Of a stretch of 64,000 nucleotides of DNA, positions 36,332 through 47,490 are shown one piece after another; within the stretch, counting starts at the first letter, position 1; each line of letters starts with the position of its first letter. Location: the NCBI GenBank assembly GCA_910589415.1, contig OU342632.1:16495507-16559506 (forward strand), in the 5' to 3' direction. Under the pieces are notes generated by a model that worked only from the letters and a program-made list of their open reading frames with translations, was not told the DNA's origin and did not search any database. The DNA comes from Malachius bipustulatus (Eukaryota; Arthropoda; Insecta; Coleoptera; Melyridae). A program made the translations under genes and the position numbers.

Positions 36332-37108
36332 TGTAGCACCCCTTTTTGGACCTACATTTGATTTGTCTTTTTGATTAATTCAAAGGGAGGTTCTTTTGAG
36401 GATTACTTTGCATCAATTAAGGGAAGAGTTAATTAATAATACTTCGCTATAATATTATATTATGACATAAAAAGAAAACAATTACAAATTTATCACCAAC
36501 AAATTATAACTTAAATTCTAGAATGAAATCAATAAAGCTCAATACGGTTAAAGACTCACGGTACCATCCAAGGTTGGGGCTCTTGACTGCCACGTTATAA
36601 TTATTATTAAACTGAAGAATATATGCTGCTTTACAATTCTTGATAACTGACGATGAAGACTGTAGATTCGGTTGTTAAACTGAAGAATATATGCTGCTTT
36701 ACAATTCTTGATAACTGACGATGAGGACTGTAGATTCGGCACGAAGTATACCTAATTATACTGCTTGGTACACTTATCAATTATTATCAATATTAACACT
36801 CTGTATATTTATTATCAAAATTAACACTCTGTATATTATTTATTCCGGCAACCTTTTCCAGTTGACCGGACCTTAACACCACAGATACACGCAGGAGACA
36901 CCGATCTGCCTCTCTTGCAGGAAAGGGTCTCTACACACCGTCGTCGAGCACCGCTAGTACCCGACTCCCTTCACAATAGTGGAAATTCGCACTTCCCTTA
37001 CATCATCCAGCTTCGTGGTGGTCCTTTTCTTAGTTTCACCCCCACCTCACATAATTCACTCTTAGTCTATAGGTACAATATCCGTGTCCAAATCATTGGC
37101 GTGCTTCA
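36332..37108 (+). mobile_element. Solo LTR of the same gypsy-like family (copy 2)
   Basis: 777 bp, the reverse-complement counterpart of 24105-24884, from TGTAGCACCCC to GTGCTTCA, including the internal duplication of ATCTACAG/ATCGTCAG-type sequence and the AACACTCTGTATATT pair. No internal retrotransposon sequence adjoins it. The flanks match only as ACT/ACT (three bases), so a 4-bp target duplication is not clear. Differences from copy 1 are scattered single bases and small indels. ORFs inside it are incidental. Confidence 0.82.
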
Positions 37109-37519
37109 ACTGCGCATCTTAGAGCTTTGTTTACTACCACTGCTGAGCTTTTACATGTTCAATGAACTGCGGAGATACTCTTATCAGCCTTATCTGATTG
37201 GTTGTTTTTTTTTAACATGAACACCGACTAACATTGTTGATATTGGACGTTAAATGATTATGCACTCGGAAGGCGGTAGGTAACCATTAGTAACCAACCT
37301 TTCTGCGCAATAAGAGCTTATTCACCTTCCTATTATAATTTAACTGTAAGTACTTTTTATAAAATCGTTGCCAGAAAAATATCGCCATCTCCATGTCGTA
37401 GATACTATTACCATGCAAGCAGGAACAAGCCATAAGATAGGTATCGTAAAAAGTATCCGTAACTTTTTAAATTTATACCAAAGATAAATTAAATTATTGT
37501 CCTATAGGTAATAATAATA
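37109..37519. other. Non-coding spacer
   Basis: Between the solo LTR and the next foldback element; nothing supported. Confidence 0.4.
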
Positions 37520-38298
37520 CAGATTGATTGAGACATTAGAAATATATGGAGAACGAAGGAAGGAATCGATTTGAAATTTTAGTTGTCGCCATAACGGCAT
37601 CCGTGGAATGAAAATACTTTTAAAATTGTATAACTTCTGGTTATACCGGAAAAGGCTACATATTTTTTGTTTTTTTTTAATGGAACGCTCCAAATATTAT
37701 TGCATCTTGGAATTGCGAGAAAAAAATCCAATGAGAACGGGTTTTTAGGTGGCAGTTTCAATTGGGAACTTTATGAGTTATAAACAAGTGAAAATCGCAA
37801 TTTTTCAACTTCACAGCAGTGTACAATGAGAACATTTCCCTATCTCAACTTTTTATGAGGTACCTATATCCTAGTTATGCAGTTTAAATTTCCATACAGA
37901 GTAATGAAAGTTATAAGATATTTCACCATTTTGTATAAAAATTTTAAGAATACAATAGGATACAGCATAAAAAGTTGAGAAAGTCGTTCTCGTTATACAT
38001 TAATTTGAAGTTGGAAAATTGCGATTTTCACTTGTAAACTTAGACTTTAACTGCAAAAACCATTCTCATTGGATTTTATAAGGCAATTCGAGATGCAATA
38101 ATATACGAGGCTTTCCATTAAAAAAACAAAAAACAAACATTGTAGCCATTTCCGCAAAATACTTAATAAAGTATTTTGAAATTATTTTCATTCAACGGAT
38201 CAAATGCCATTATGGCCATAACAAAAATATCAAATCAATTCGTTAGTTCGTTCTCCATATAGGTACCTATTTCTAATGTCACGTCTCAACCAATCACC
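37520..38298. mobile_element. Foldback MITE with a different tip, common core
   Basis: The tips GATTGATTGAGACATTAG and CTAATGTCACGTCTCAACC are inverted, with a three-base indel. The arms pair through TATATGGAGAACGAA / TTCGTTCTCCATATA, CATAACGGCAT / ATGGCCAT-like and TTTTAATGGAA / TTCCATTAAAA. The centre carries the shared core (GAGTTATAAACAAGTGAAAATCG, CCCTATCTCAACTTTTTATG and complements). Unlike the other foldbacks the tip is not CAGGG/CAGTG, and no clear target duplication is seen. Confidence 0.7.
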
Positions 38299-41200
38299 CA
38301 ATCAAGCAAGTCCAGTGAGAAAAAATAAAGCTTAAGTAAATGAAAGAATCTTCTGGGTTAATTTGTGGAGAGATACCTATTTGTGTGAACAGGCAGGAAG
38401 TGGTATGGTTTCTCAGATGCGTCATTTGTTATTTGTGTAGAAGAGGTACAATACCTGCAGGCATAATACAAATTAATATTACTGTTGTTAAAAAAATTAT
38501 AGGTTCTTATTTGAAATCCTCTGCAGAGGGCAAAATAACTTTTTGATGAAGAAATCGTAGAGTATTGTTATTACTTTATTACCTACACTCAATGAAATTA
38601 CAGGTTGAAAAAAGACGTTATTGGCATCGGTTAGGAATTGATATCACATGCGTAGAGTCACGATAATATACGGGTTAACCTTTAATGGCGCGTTTCCTCA
38701 ATAGTAAATTGTAGGGGGCGCAATTCGGCGATTCGTGCAGCACAAAAAAAAACAGTGAAAAATATTTCTTGTAAATCGACCGAGATATGAAGAGGTAAAG
38801 TTAAGAGCTCAACTTCTTAAATTTTGGCGGTTAAAAAAGAATGTTTCGTAAAAATGCAGACTACGACCTCGCGTTTTAATTATTAAGAATTTTTTTTTCA
38901 ACAGCATCTTTAAATTCATACACTGTGTTGCATAGGAAAGGTAACATAGGGAAAACAAGACAGTGTATAAGGATCCAAGCTACTCTGCTTTAAAAACTGT
39001 GTAGTTTCTCAGGAAACTGTATACATAGTAGGTATCCTAAGAAACTGGGTAGTTTCCAAGGCAACTGTCTTTTTGAAAGGATGTCATTTATTGTCAAAGT
39101 ATTGTTGAAATATTCTTTTAGCGTATTCCCTATGATACCTTTTCTATCCTCATGGTTTACCTATGCAACGAAATTATCTTTAATTTTTTGGTATTCCATC
39201 AATGAAAAAAAAAAAAACTTGATTATAATTATTTCAATCGTATAGAAAAATATAAAGCCTGATTTTGAGAAAAACAGTCAATGATATTTGAAACAAGAGA
39301 CAATAGTCTCTACTTTAGGAAACAAATCCTATAAAACTGTCCATATTAAAGAAATTGAGGTCTCAACTTTACGTCTTCATAATTATTATCTCGCTCAATT
39401 TACCAGAAATATTTTTATTACTATTTTTCCTGTGCTGCATGCACGAATTGCCTCCTACAACGTACCATTGAGGAATGCGCCATTAAAGATTCACCCATAT
39501 TATTGTCTTGGGAGTAATTTGTTTGATTGTATGCTAAAAAGTCATATAAAAAGTGCTAGATCACATAAAATGTAATCTAAAATGCTAAGTAGATATTGAA
39601 AGGGATAATTTCATTTTAAGAGTATATGCCACAAATTCCGAAATTTATTTTTTATCGCCTATCTTGAATCTGGATTGTGACCGAGAGAGTGATTTATCAC
39701 GAGCACCTATATAGGCCTCATTCGGGCCCTTTGTTCCTCCTCTCATGTAAAGAGACCCCAATCCCCTATCCCCCTACTCACAATCCAACTACACAATTGC
39801 TCTGATGTACTGATAAGAATGAGCAGTGGTGGGGTCCGTTCAATTATGGTGACCTGCCTTACTTATTAAAAATAAAGGATCTTGTTCATTATACCAGGAA
39901 AGTTTTTACATAATCCCAGAATATTCGCCACCTACAAAAGATATTTTTCTTCAAATTGAGCAACTTCTAACATAGAGAGATCGGTTTTACATAGGATTCT
40001 GGATATACCTAAAATGAGTTGTTTCTTAGTGAAATTTCGCTCTTTAGTACATATTTTGAAGCCGGCTGAATCGAATAGGAATTCAAAAATGACAGGAAAT
40101 ATTGCGAGGCTCGACATCGCTGAAGTGTCAAACAAGACGACAAGTAAACCATTTTCAGTGGTTTAGAGGAGTTATTGCTATATTATTGAATATTTTGTTT
40201 ACAATATTGAAGTCTCGTTTCTCTTAATACTTCAAACAGTATAAGCTTCGCGTCATTAAGCCTTAAAAATAAATTGTCTGCTTATAAGAATGACGATGAA
40301 GGTTTCTTCGGTACACCTTGACTCATATAAATATACAAGCAGGTGACCATATATGATATCTGAAATTAATCAATTATATTTTTAAACGTTCCATAATTAT
40401 AAATAAATTCCAACGTCCTCCTGGGTAATGGCGTATTATAGATGGTGGGTGGGAATGAAAAGTCAAAATGATGACAAAAAATTGTATGGCGATCCTCACA
40501 CTTTGGTTTTACTCTTATTATTATCCTTCAAATAATTTCTTTAGGATTCCAGAAACAAATTTTTTTTCAAAAATTTTCTGGACAAATTCTCATTTTATTT
40601 TATGACTCTTAAGCGCAAAAAAGTTCACTAGAGATTATTCGAAAAACAATTAAAAATTGAACGAGACGCTTTTATTTCCCAACATTGGGAGAGAGTCTTC
40701 GAAGAATCAAATTCAATATTTTTAAAGTCTGAATATTCATAAATCCTTGATATAGGTTCTTTCTCGAGTGATATCTCGAGGTCCACTAACGATGTGCATC
40801 AACATAATGAAAATCTGATGTAGGTACCTATCTACTTTTTAGTCCTTTCAAAATGTATTTATTCTGATTACCAATTTCTTCCAGATAAGTTTCTGAATAT
40901 CTGAGATCGAGTCACCTAAATACCGTTGCAGATTAGGTGGTTTTCCTAACCATTCTCGTTCAACTATATTAATTAGGTCATCGAATACTGAGAATCAAAT
41001 TGTTGTCATATGTCTCATACTTACTTACTTCACCTTACCTGACTATTGCAATGCAAAAGTCTCGATCCACTCTCTTCTCTATAAAAGGAGCCGCTGGTAC
41101 CCGAAGGCCATTAATACCGATTATGGATAAGTGAAATGGACCACCTTATTCCCGACACATACCGGATGATGTGCGGGATATTCATCGTCACCCATCAGTC

Positions 41201-42732
41201 ACAGAGTGAGAGCACAGGTGTTCCTCAGGGCACCGACACCTTCACACACGCACGCACATTTCTCCGAAATCGCGTCCTAATTACAGGTTACGGGTGCATA
41301 ATAATTGAATGCTATAGATGGAGATCGTGTACTTGGTCCGCGGTGACTGTGATACGTAACAATCATGTATGGTAATTGTTGGTGATCGACAGCAGCGGCG
41401 TATAATATACATATATGGGAGATTATGTAGTACCCCAATAATGACGAAAATAATATTTTTCAGATAGTAAATCTGATAAAGGGCCCGAGGAAATCAGTCT
41501 AACTTACAATATAAGGACATAACTGATGCGGAACGAAGGTATCTGAGTCTTTTTTAAATATATGCCTATTTTATGCCTTTGGAAAGATTTATTTAATCGA
41601 CTTTTACATAATATTTAACGAGTTCAGTGCGGCGAACGCACTTGCGCTCGAATACCTTGTATAGGCCGTTGGCAACAGATCGTTTTCACAAAGTTAAATT
41701 CTGATCTTGTTTCTTAATTGAAACTTATTCGGGTCTACCGCCCGATTGATTTTTTTTTTTAGTTAATAAAGTTCATGAATTCAACAGGCCAGCTTCAACA
41801 GACTTCTCTGCCATTATGACTTGAAGAAAAGTCGCGAAAGGTCCCGGACGGTAATATTTCCTCCTCTTTAGACCTGACCTGCGTAATTCCTGGGAAATTC
41901 AAAGAGTTTTTCATATCATTCAACGGTTACCCTCATAAGTTTCCCGGAGTTACTTGAATAGACAAACTTTAACAGTAATTAGGAACTTTGAAGGCTCATT
42001 TTATGTTATAATAATTTCTATTATGTTTATCTCTCTTGCTAGCAAAAATTAAAATTTTTGTTCAATTTTCCAAAAGAAACAATAATTTATAATGATAGTG
42101 ATTTATTTTAATGTTATGAGATTTCGATTAAATTTTTGAAAAAAATTACTCCACTGCATAAGAGGAAATTAATGAGCGACGGGCCTGATGGACGAATGTC
42201 TTCGCGAGTCGCACACTTTGATGAATATTATATGACGACTGACAGATGCGATTCCCTGCACTTTCATTAGCACCTTGCGATGCTCGCAAGAAGACGAGAA
42301 CATTCGCCGTGGTGGTAACTGGCATGGGAACCGTGTCCTCTTGGCGGTCCACGGCCGATAATATGGGTGGTTTGCATGCAATACGAAGGATGGTAATCGG
42401 AGGTGTCATAATCAGGTTTGCACAGGTGTGCCGAATTTATAAATTATTTATCTCACTTTATACAGTGGGTATAGAAAGTCACAATACTATACCCAAGTAA
42501 TAAAACAACTTACATCATGTTTTCACTTTCGACTTAAAATAATCAGCGGTCTAAAAAGACTGAATTAATATTTTGAATAAATAAAATTTTAATATAATTG
42601 TGTCCCAAAAATATAAAATTATAAAGGGGTCAAGTTGTTAATATCTTAATAATTTATTTAGCCATGAATTGAATATTAAGTAGGTAACAACAATAATAGT
42701 GCTCAGCTATACATTTTTAGATTACCTATAAT
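38299..42732. other. Largely featureless stretch
   Basis: No supported gene. A GC-richer patch at about 41060-41380 begins with TATAAAAGG (41080) but lacks an initiator at the right distance and a convincing ORF. The ORFs at 42146-42500 overlap on both strands with no recognised domain. Near 38990-39060 GTAGTTTC-CAAGGAAACTG-type words recur, a minor local repeat. Confidence 0.4.
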
Positions 42733-42990
42733 ATTATTTATTTATTTATTTATTTAGGAAGTAAGTACTCCACAGAAAATTAATTCCAATTGGTACATTT
42801 ACATTTATATACATCACAACTTGATGAGTACTAAACTACACTTAAATATACACTTAAATTTAACTAAAATTAGGTATACACCGGTCAATACTAGAAAGTA
42901 TTATAGAACAAATGTCAGAAGTAACTTGTGATTAGGTTTCTTTTAAATGTGGGAAACGAAGATTTAAATGGATCGAATTGCTGGTATGAA
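42733..42990 (-). repeat. Possible LINE 3' end with (TTTA)n tail
   Basis: On the minus strand the sequence ends in (TAAA)n (plus-strand TTATTTATTTATTTATTTAT at about 42735), preceded by GGAGTACTTACTTCC. A microsatellite-like 3' tail of this kind is common in CR1/Jockey-type LINEs. No coding homology survives, so the call is tentative. Confidence 0.3.
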
Positions 42991-43865
42991 TCGTCATACA
43001 ATATGCAATATATTATGAAACATTTTTCGGTGTAAATGAAGTAATTTAACTTAAACAAATGTATCAGTTAACTACATGAGATGATTCGCTTTTACTGACA
43101 AAAAAATTTTGAAACTTGTAGTTAAATTTCACTAAAACTAATTAATTTGATTCGTAGATCAGGATCTCGAGCTGAAAGACATAAAATATGAAGATCCATC
43201 TTCAATTTAAAGAATAAATTCTAAAAAAGGAATCGTTTATTAGGACGTCAGAACTTAAAATCAAGAAAGAATGATAGTATAAACGAATCAAATAAATAAA
43301 TCGCTCAAAAAAGGGGTCGATAGCTATAAATTTTCGACCTCAAAATTTACCTGAATCTCAATGGACCTAATAAATCTACCCACATTTAGAGCAAAAAAAA
43401 CTTTATATTATTGCCAAGTTCGTTCGTAAACATGTCAGCAGAATAATTTATGGTAGTTTTGAGACTTCGATAAGTTTATGCAAATTTTAAGTCGTACTAA
43501 AAAAATACATATAACTCGTTATTATTAGATAAGCAGCAAGAGAGATACGGCGAAAAAGATTCAGAAATAAAAAAAAATCTTCGCTTCACCTTTTTTTTCT
43601 ATTTTATGCCAGGAGCGATTAAAAATTATGGTTGCAGGATCTGTTATCTGGCGTGGTTTGTGCGTTGTATATAGAATTGTGTCTCAAAATTTAGTATAAT
43701 AAAGGTACACTTAGTTTTAAAATATTATTACTATAATGAATTAATTATTTGATATATTTAATTTAGAAACTTACAATTAATAGAGTTAATAATACACGTC
43801 GTGCTAAAATAAAACAATAAATAATAATGAAATTCATATTTGCCAAGTTAATCAATCGTGAAAAA
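42991..43865. other. Non-coding stretch
   Basis: Nothing supported. Confidence 0.4.
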
Positions 43866-44720
43866 TACAGGGTAAGTCATTGATATGGGAAAGCTCGATT
43901 ACACCTATACCATTAAAGATATCGAAATGAACCAAAAAGTGCTGTAAATGGGAGGGTAAAGTGCAGTTTGTAAAATTATTTTCAGATACACAGGATGGCC
44001 CAATATCGCTGTACGCCATACAACTTTGTAATTTTAAATAAATAAACCCTCTATATTATTACATCTTTAGATTATTTGAGAAAAGTAAAAAAGAATGATT
44101 TGTAAAGTTGAAGTTTGTAATGAGCGATTTATGAGTTATAAACAAATGAAAATCGCGATTTTCCATTTTCAAAGCAGCTTATATTGAAAACGGCTCGAGA
44201 TATGGCAAAACGGCTTACATGTCCCTATCTTAACTTTTCAAGCGGTATCCTATTGGATGGATGAAATTTTTATACAGAGTGGTAGAAAATTTGATTATTT
44301 TCATCACTCAGTATAAAAATTTAAGCTACATGATAGGATACCAAATGAAAAATTAAGATAGGAACATGTAAGCTGTTTTCCTCTATCTTGAGCTGTTTTT
44401 AAGAAAAGCTGCTTTGAAAATGGAAAATCGCGATTTTCATTTGTTTATAACTCATAAATTGCTCATTACAAACTTCAACTTTACAAAACATTATTTTTGA
44501 CTTTTCTCAAAAAATCTAAAGATGTAATAATATAGAGGGTTTATTTATTTAAAATTACAAAGTTGTATGGCGTACAGCGATATTGGGCCATCCTGTGTAT
44601 CTGAAAATAATTTTACAAACTGCACTTTACCCTCCCATTTACAGCACTTTTTGGTTCATTTCGATATCTTTAATGGTATAGGTGTAATCGAGCTTTCCCA
44701 TATCAATGACTTACCCTGTA
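43866..44720. mobile_element. Complete foldback MITE, TA-flanked, common core
   Basis: CAGGGTAAGTCATTGATATG and CATATCAATGACTTACCCTG are perfect inverted tips, each next to TA. The arms stay near-perfect for hundreds of bases (CACCTATACCATTAAAGATA with its complement; GATGGCCCAATATCGCTGTA with its complement). The centre carries the core shared with 6940, 37520, 48085 and 56071 (GAGTTATAAACAAATGAAAA, TACATGTCCCTATCTTAACT). About 850 bases, no transposase. A transcript would fold into one long double-stranded stem. Confidence 0.85.
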
Positions 44721-45082
44721 TAATTTCATCAAGTAAACTTCACATTAATTTAATAGTTGAATTAATTATTACTTAGGTACTATATCAATTCATTAACGTT
44801 GGGAAAATGGTAATTAGTTTAAGTTTTAAAGAATTTTTACGTTAATTTATTCTAACACTTGGTCTCATACATCAATATGTATGGAAAACTTAAGCAATCT
44901 AATCTGTTGTTTTATTAGCACATATCTATGAAGGTGGCCGTAAAAAATCTCAGTTCTATAGCCATGTAAATATCATGAATATATGTTGACAATTATGTCT
45001 GCTAGGGAACGGATATTGTTATTTCTCATCTTTTCTATGAAAACATACCTCAAATTTTGGAAATGTTCCTTGGTATACATAT

Positions 45083-45191
45083 TGATATGGTATTCCATTT
45101 TTCCCTATGTTATAATTATTTATTTAGTATAAATTAGGTATATTTAAAAAAATATATACCATAAACAAAAAATTTAAAATTTTATAGAACA
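45083..45191 (+). repeat. Diverged LTR-like copy, inverted relative to 47119-47232
   Basis: TGATATGGTATTCC, AGTATAAATT and CCATAAACAAAAAATT occur in the same order as in the minus-strand reading of the short LTR at 47119-47232. The right end has drifted. Because the two copies face each other, they are not the two LTRs of one simple element. They are either separate insertions or long inverted termini. Confidence 0.5.
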
Positions 45192-45302
45192 AATCATCTA
45201 GTTTATGACTTGTAACTTGTAACAAACTTTTTATTTGAAAAAAATTACAAAACCTAACTTGAGCTCTCTGATATTTTAGAATTTGTGAAACCACACTCTA
45301 AC

Positions 45303-45815
45303 ATTTTTTTTTTTATTAATTAATTAATTAATTCATTGATTCATTCATTTATTTATTATGCCCTCATCAGTCAATTTACAAAGTTTACATTTAAACAAAA
45401 GTACTAACAAAACTCATAATAGAATAAAAACAAAAAAAAAATATATAAAAACAATGTTAACAACAAAACCAAAAAAAAAAAAAATTAATATATATTTACA
45501 ACTCCAAAAACCCTTCACATTACTGTTAATTTGAAAAGTCTATTGAACTTTTCACTAGGGACGGAGAAGTCAACCAGATTATTGCATAAATTACCATATG
45601 ACTGCATTTGTCTACTGGGCAGTTAAGGCCATAATTTGTTCTATGATGATTAACATGTAACAAGACGTGGTTACGGGCATTGTAAGTTGGAACATGTAAT
45701 GAAAACAAACTTAATAATTCCGAGCAGTTTAAGTTAACTTTCTGAGTGAAATTTACACAAAAATAAATGTGTCTGGATGACAAGGTTTGAAGGCCAAAGT
45801 ATACCAGCAATTGTT
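45303..45815 (-). pseudogene. 3' end of a Jockey/CR1-like LINE
   Basis: The minus-strand ORF (94 codons, 45810 to 45526) matches the C-terminal tail of Jockey/CR1-type reverse transcriptases: ELLSLFSLHVPTYNARNHVL, then HVNHHRTNYGLNCPVDKCSH. Relatives have a similar order of 'P-x-LLS', 'N/H-V-P', 'R-x-x', 'H-RTNYG', 'P-V'. Downstream come an untranslated part rich in A and a tail of (ATTA)n plus T run (plus strand about 45304-45340). Everything upstream (endonuclease, catalytic reverse transcriptase) is absent, so the copy is strongly 5'-truncated, as most LINE insertions are. Confidence 0.65.
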
Positions 45816-45867
45816 CATAGTTCTCGTTACTATATGCTATTTTACCCTTGTAACAAAATATACTTCA

Positions 45868-46390
45868 TAATTCTCTCACTTTCTCTCTCTTTGTCCCTCT
45901 GCTTCTTTTCGTTACAAACAATCATATTTCTCCCTTAAATCTATCTCTCACAACGCTTATCCAAAATACTTTTCCGGGTCCTCCGACACCGTCTCTCGTT
46001 ATCCCTCTTCTCTTTACAAATAAAACTTCTCTCTCGTCCTCGTAGTCACTATCCCCCTTTCTTGCTGCTTCTCTTCCCTTTACAAATAAATCTTTCCTTT
46101 CCGTTACTTATCTTCTTTCTGCTTTCAAATTTTCTCCTCTATATCTTTTTGACGACCTCTCTTCTTTTATAATTTATTCCTCTCTAATTCTTTTTTCTTT
46201 TGTTGCTATCACTTGTTCTTCTCTTTAGTTCTTGCAAGTATTTATTTTACCTTTTTTAACTTTCTTTCTGACAGATACTTTTTAAATTCCGCTATAATAA
46301 TTTCTTGTTCTCGTTGCTATCTAAACATTTTTTTCCTTCATTTTTTTCTTTTTATTCCTGATTTTTTAAACAATCCAAAAATTTAAACAT
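45868..46390. repeat. Strongly strand-asymmetric pyrimidine tract
   Basis: About 500 bases are dominated by C and T on the plus strand, with repeats of CTCTTCCCTTTACAAATAAA-type words (about 46008 and 46072). On the minus strand this is a long purine tract downstream of the gag/ORF1-like fragment. It may be a degenerate minisatellite or part of the retroelement's internal region. Confidence 0.6.
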
Positions 46391-46398
46391 AATTCTTC

Positions 46399-46910
46399 TC
46401 ATATACCTACTTCATTTTCATATTTAATATTATTTAATTCGTTCTTTATATTCTTTTCTTGTTTCCCACAATCAAATTTTATTTGCCCTTCATTAATTTT
46501 AACTAATTTATTTGGAACTCCTATTTTCAGCAATTCGTCAGTCACCAATACGATAATATCGTTAATATAGTATTCTTTATCTTTATTTTCTGTTATTTTC
46601 AAGCCCAATTTCTTAATACGCTTTTCACAAAATTTCTGATTAAGTTCTTCTACTTTCTCTATACCACTTTGTATTTCATCTTTTATTTCTTTATTTCTAA
46701 CTAATAACATTTCTTCCATCATCTTCTTTGTTACTACTTTCTTCTATTATCTTTAACATAGCAATGTTTGTAATGCCTTGTTTCGCTTCTGGCTTATCTT
46801 TTGCAGTATCTTTTATAATTTCATTTACTTTATTATAATCTTTCCTGGAAACTATTCCATCATACTCTGCTTCTTGATATTTTCCAACCTTTTACTGCTT
46901 TTTTATCTTG
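46399..46910 (-). pseudogene. Gag/ORF1-like retroelement fragment
   Basis: The minus-strand ORF of 107 codons (46722 to 46399) is rich in Lys, Glu and Asn (KEIKDEIQSGIEKVEELNQK, then a segment ending INDIIVLVTDELLKIG) and looks coiled-coil-like, ending YENEVGI. Upstream in another frame, to about 46870, the reading continues as AEYDGIVSRKDYNKVNEII and PEAKQGITNIAMLKIIEES, so at least one frameshift separates them. Charged, coiled-coil products of this sort are typical of ORF1/gag proteins. It lies about 190 bases downstream (minus strand) of the short LTR and primer-binding-like sequence, which suggests it is that element's gag. No zinc knuckle or pol is visible. Confidence 0.45.
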
Positions 46911-47098
46911 TTTCTACATTTCCTATCTAGTTTCAATGCCAAAATCTAGTAAATAATGAATAATTGTTAAAATAACAACAAATTTATATATTTTACAAAC
47001 TACTTACCATTCAATTCTCTAAATTTATGTGATTTATAATAATTAACCTAATGAACTAAACTTTTATTTTAAAGTTTATAAATGATGAAACAGAACGT

Positions 47099-47116
47099 GC
47101 CCCACGGTGGGCGCCA
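47099..47116 (-). other. Primer-binding-site-like sequence
   Basis: The minus strand reads TGGCGCCCACCGTGGGGC, starting three bases after the CA end of the adjacent 114-bp LTR-like unit. TGGCGCC... is a common primer-binding-site form in insect LTR retrotransposons, complementary to a tRNA 3' end. Its exact placement supports the LTR call. Confidence 0.6.
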
Positions 47117-47118
47117 TT

Positions 47119-47232
47119 TGTTATGGTATTCCCTTTTTTCCCAATTTTCAATTTTTGTTTATGGCAGAAATTAAAAAATTAAAATTTATACTAATTAAAT
47201 TATAAATTGGGGCAAAAGGGAATACCATAACA
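47119..47232 (-). repeat. Candidate very short (114-bp) LTR
   Basis: On the minus strand the unit begins TGTTATGGTATTCCC and ends GGGAATACCATAACA, so it has TG...CA ends inside a terminal inversion of about 15 bases. The primer-binding-like sequence follows. The unusually long terminal inversion makes it look like a palindromic hairpin too. The size is in the range of TRIM-type or very short LTRs. The partner 3' LTR in the same orientation was not found. Confidence 0.5.
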
Positions 47233-47490
47233 AACAGTATATCCGAAAAAGTAGTCAGTAGCTGCTTTTATTACCGAAAACGCATTTTCAAAGAGTGGCA
47301 AACAGAAATTAACATTTTGCGGAAAATTTTGTGCTTGACACTTCTCCGAAATTTCTTTTTCTTCTGAAATAAAAAAATCAAGAAATCCAAAAATCATTCA
47401 CGTAACAAAATGTTTTCAAAATTTTCTTCTTTTTGTAAAACCATTTTTGTTACCGAATTACGTCAATCTGACGTCATACTGCTTGCTTTA

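Noticed and set aside
24105..37108. A single complete LTR retrotransposon bounded by the two LTR copies
   Set aside because: The LTRs are in opposite orientation, the intervening DNA has no pol, and copy 1 has its own AGCT duplication.
41080..41130. Core promoter at TATAAAAGG
   Set aside because: No initiator at about 25-31 bases and no supported transcript downstream.
42146..42500. Overlapping ORFs on both strands
   Set aside because: Antisense overlap with no domain on either strand; probably reduced stop density in a GC-richer patch.
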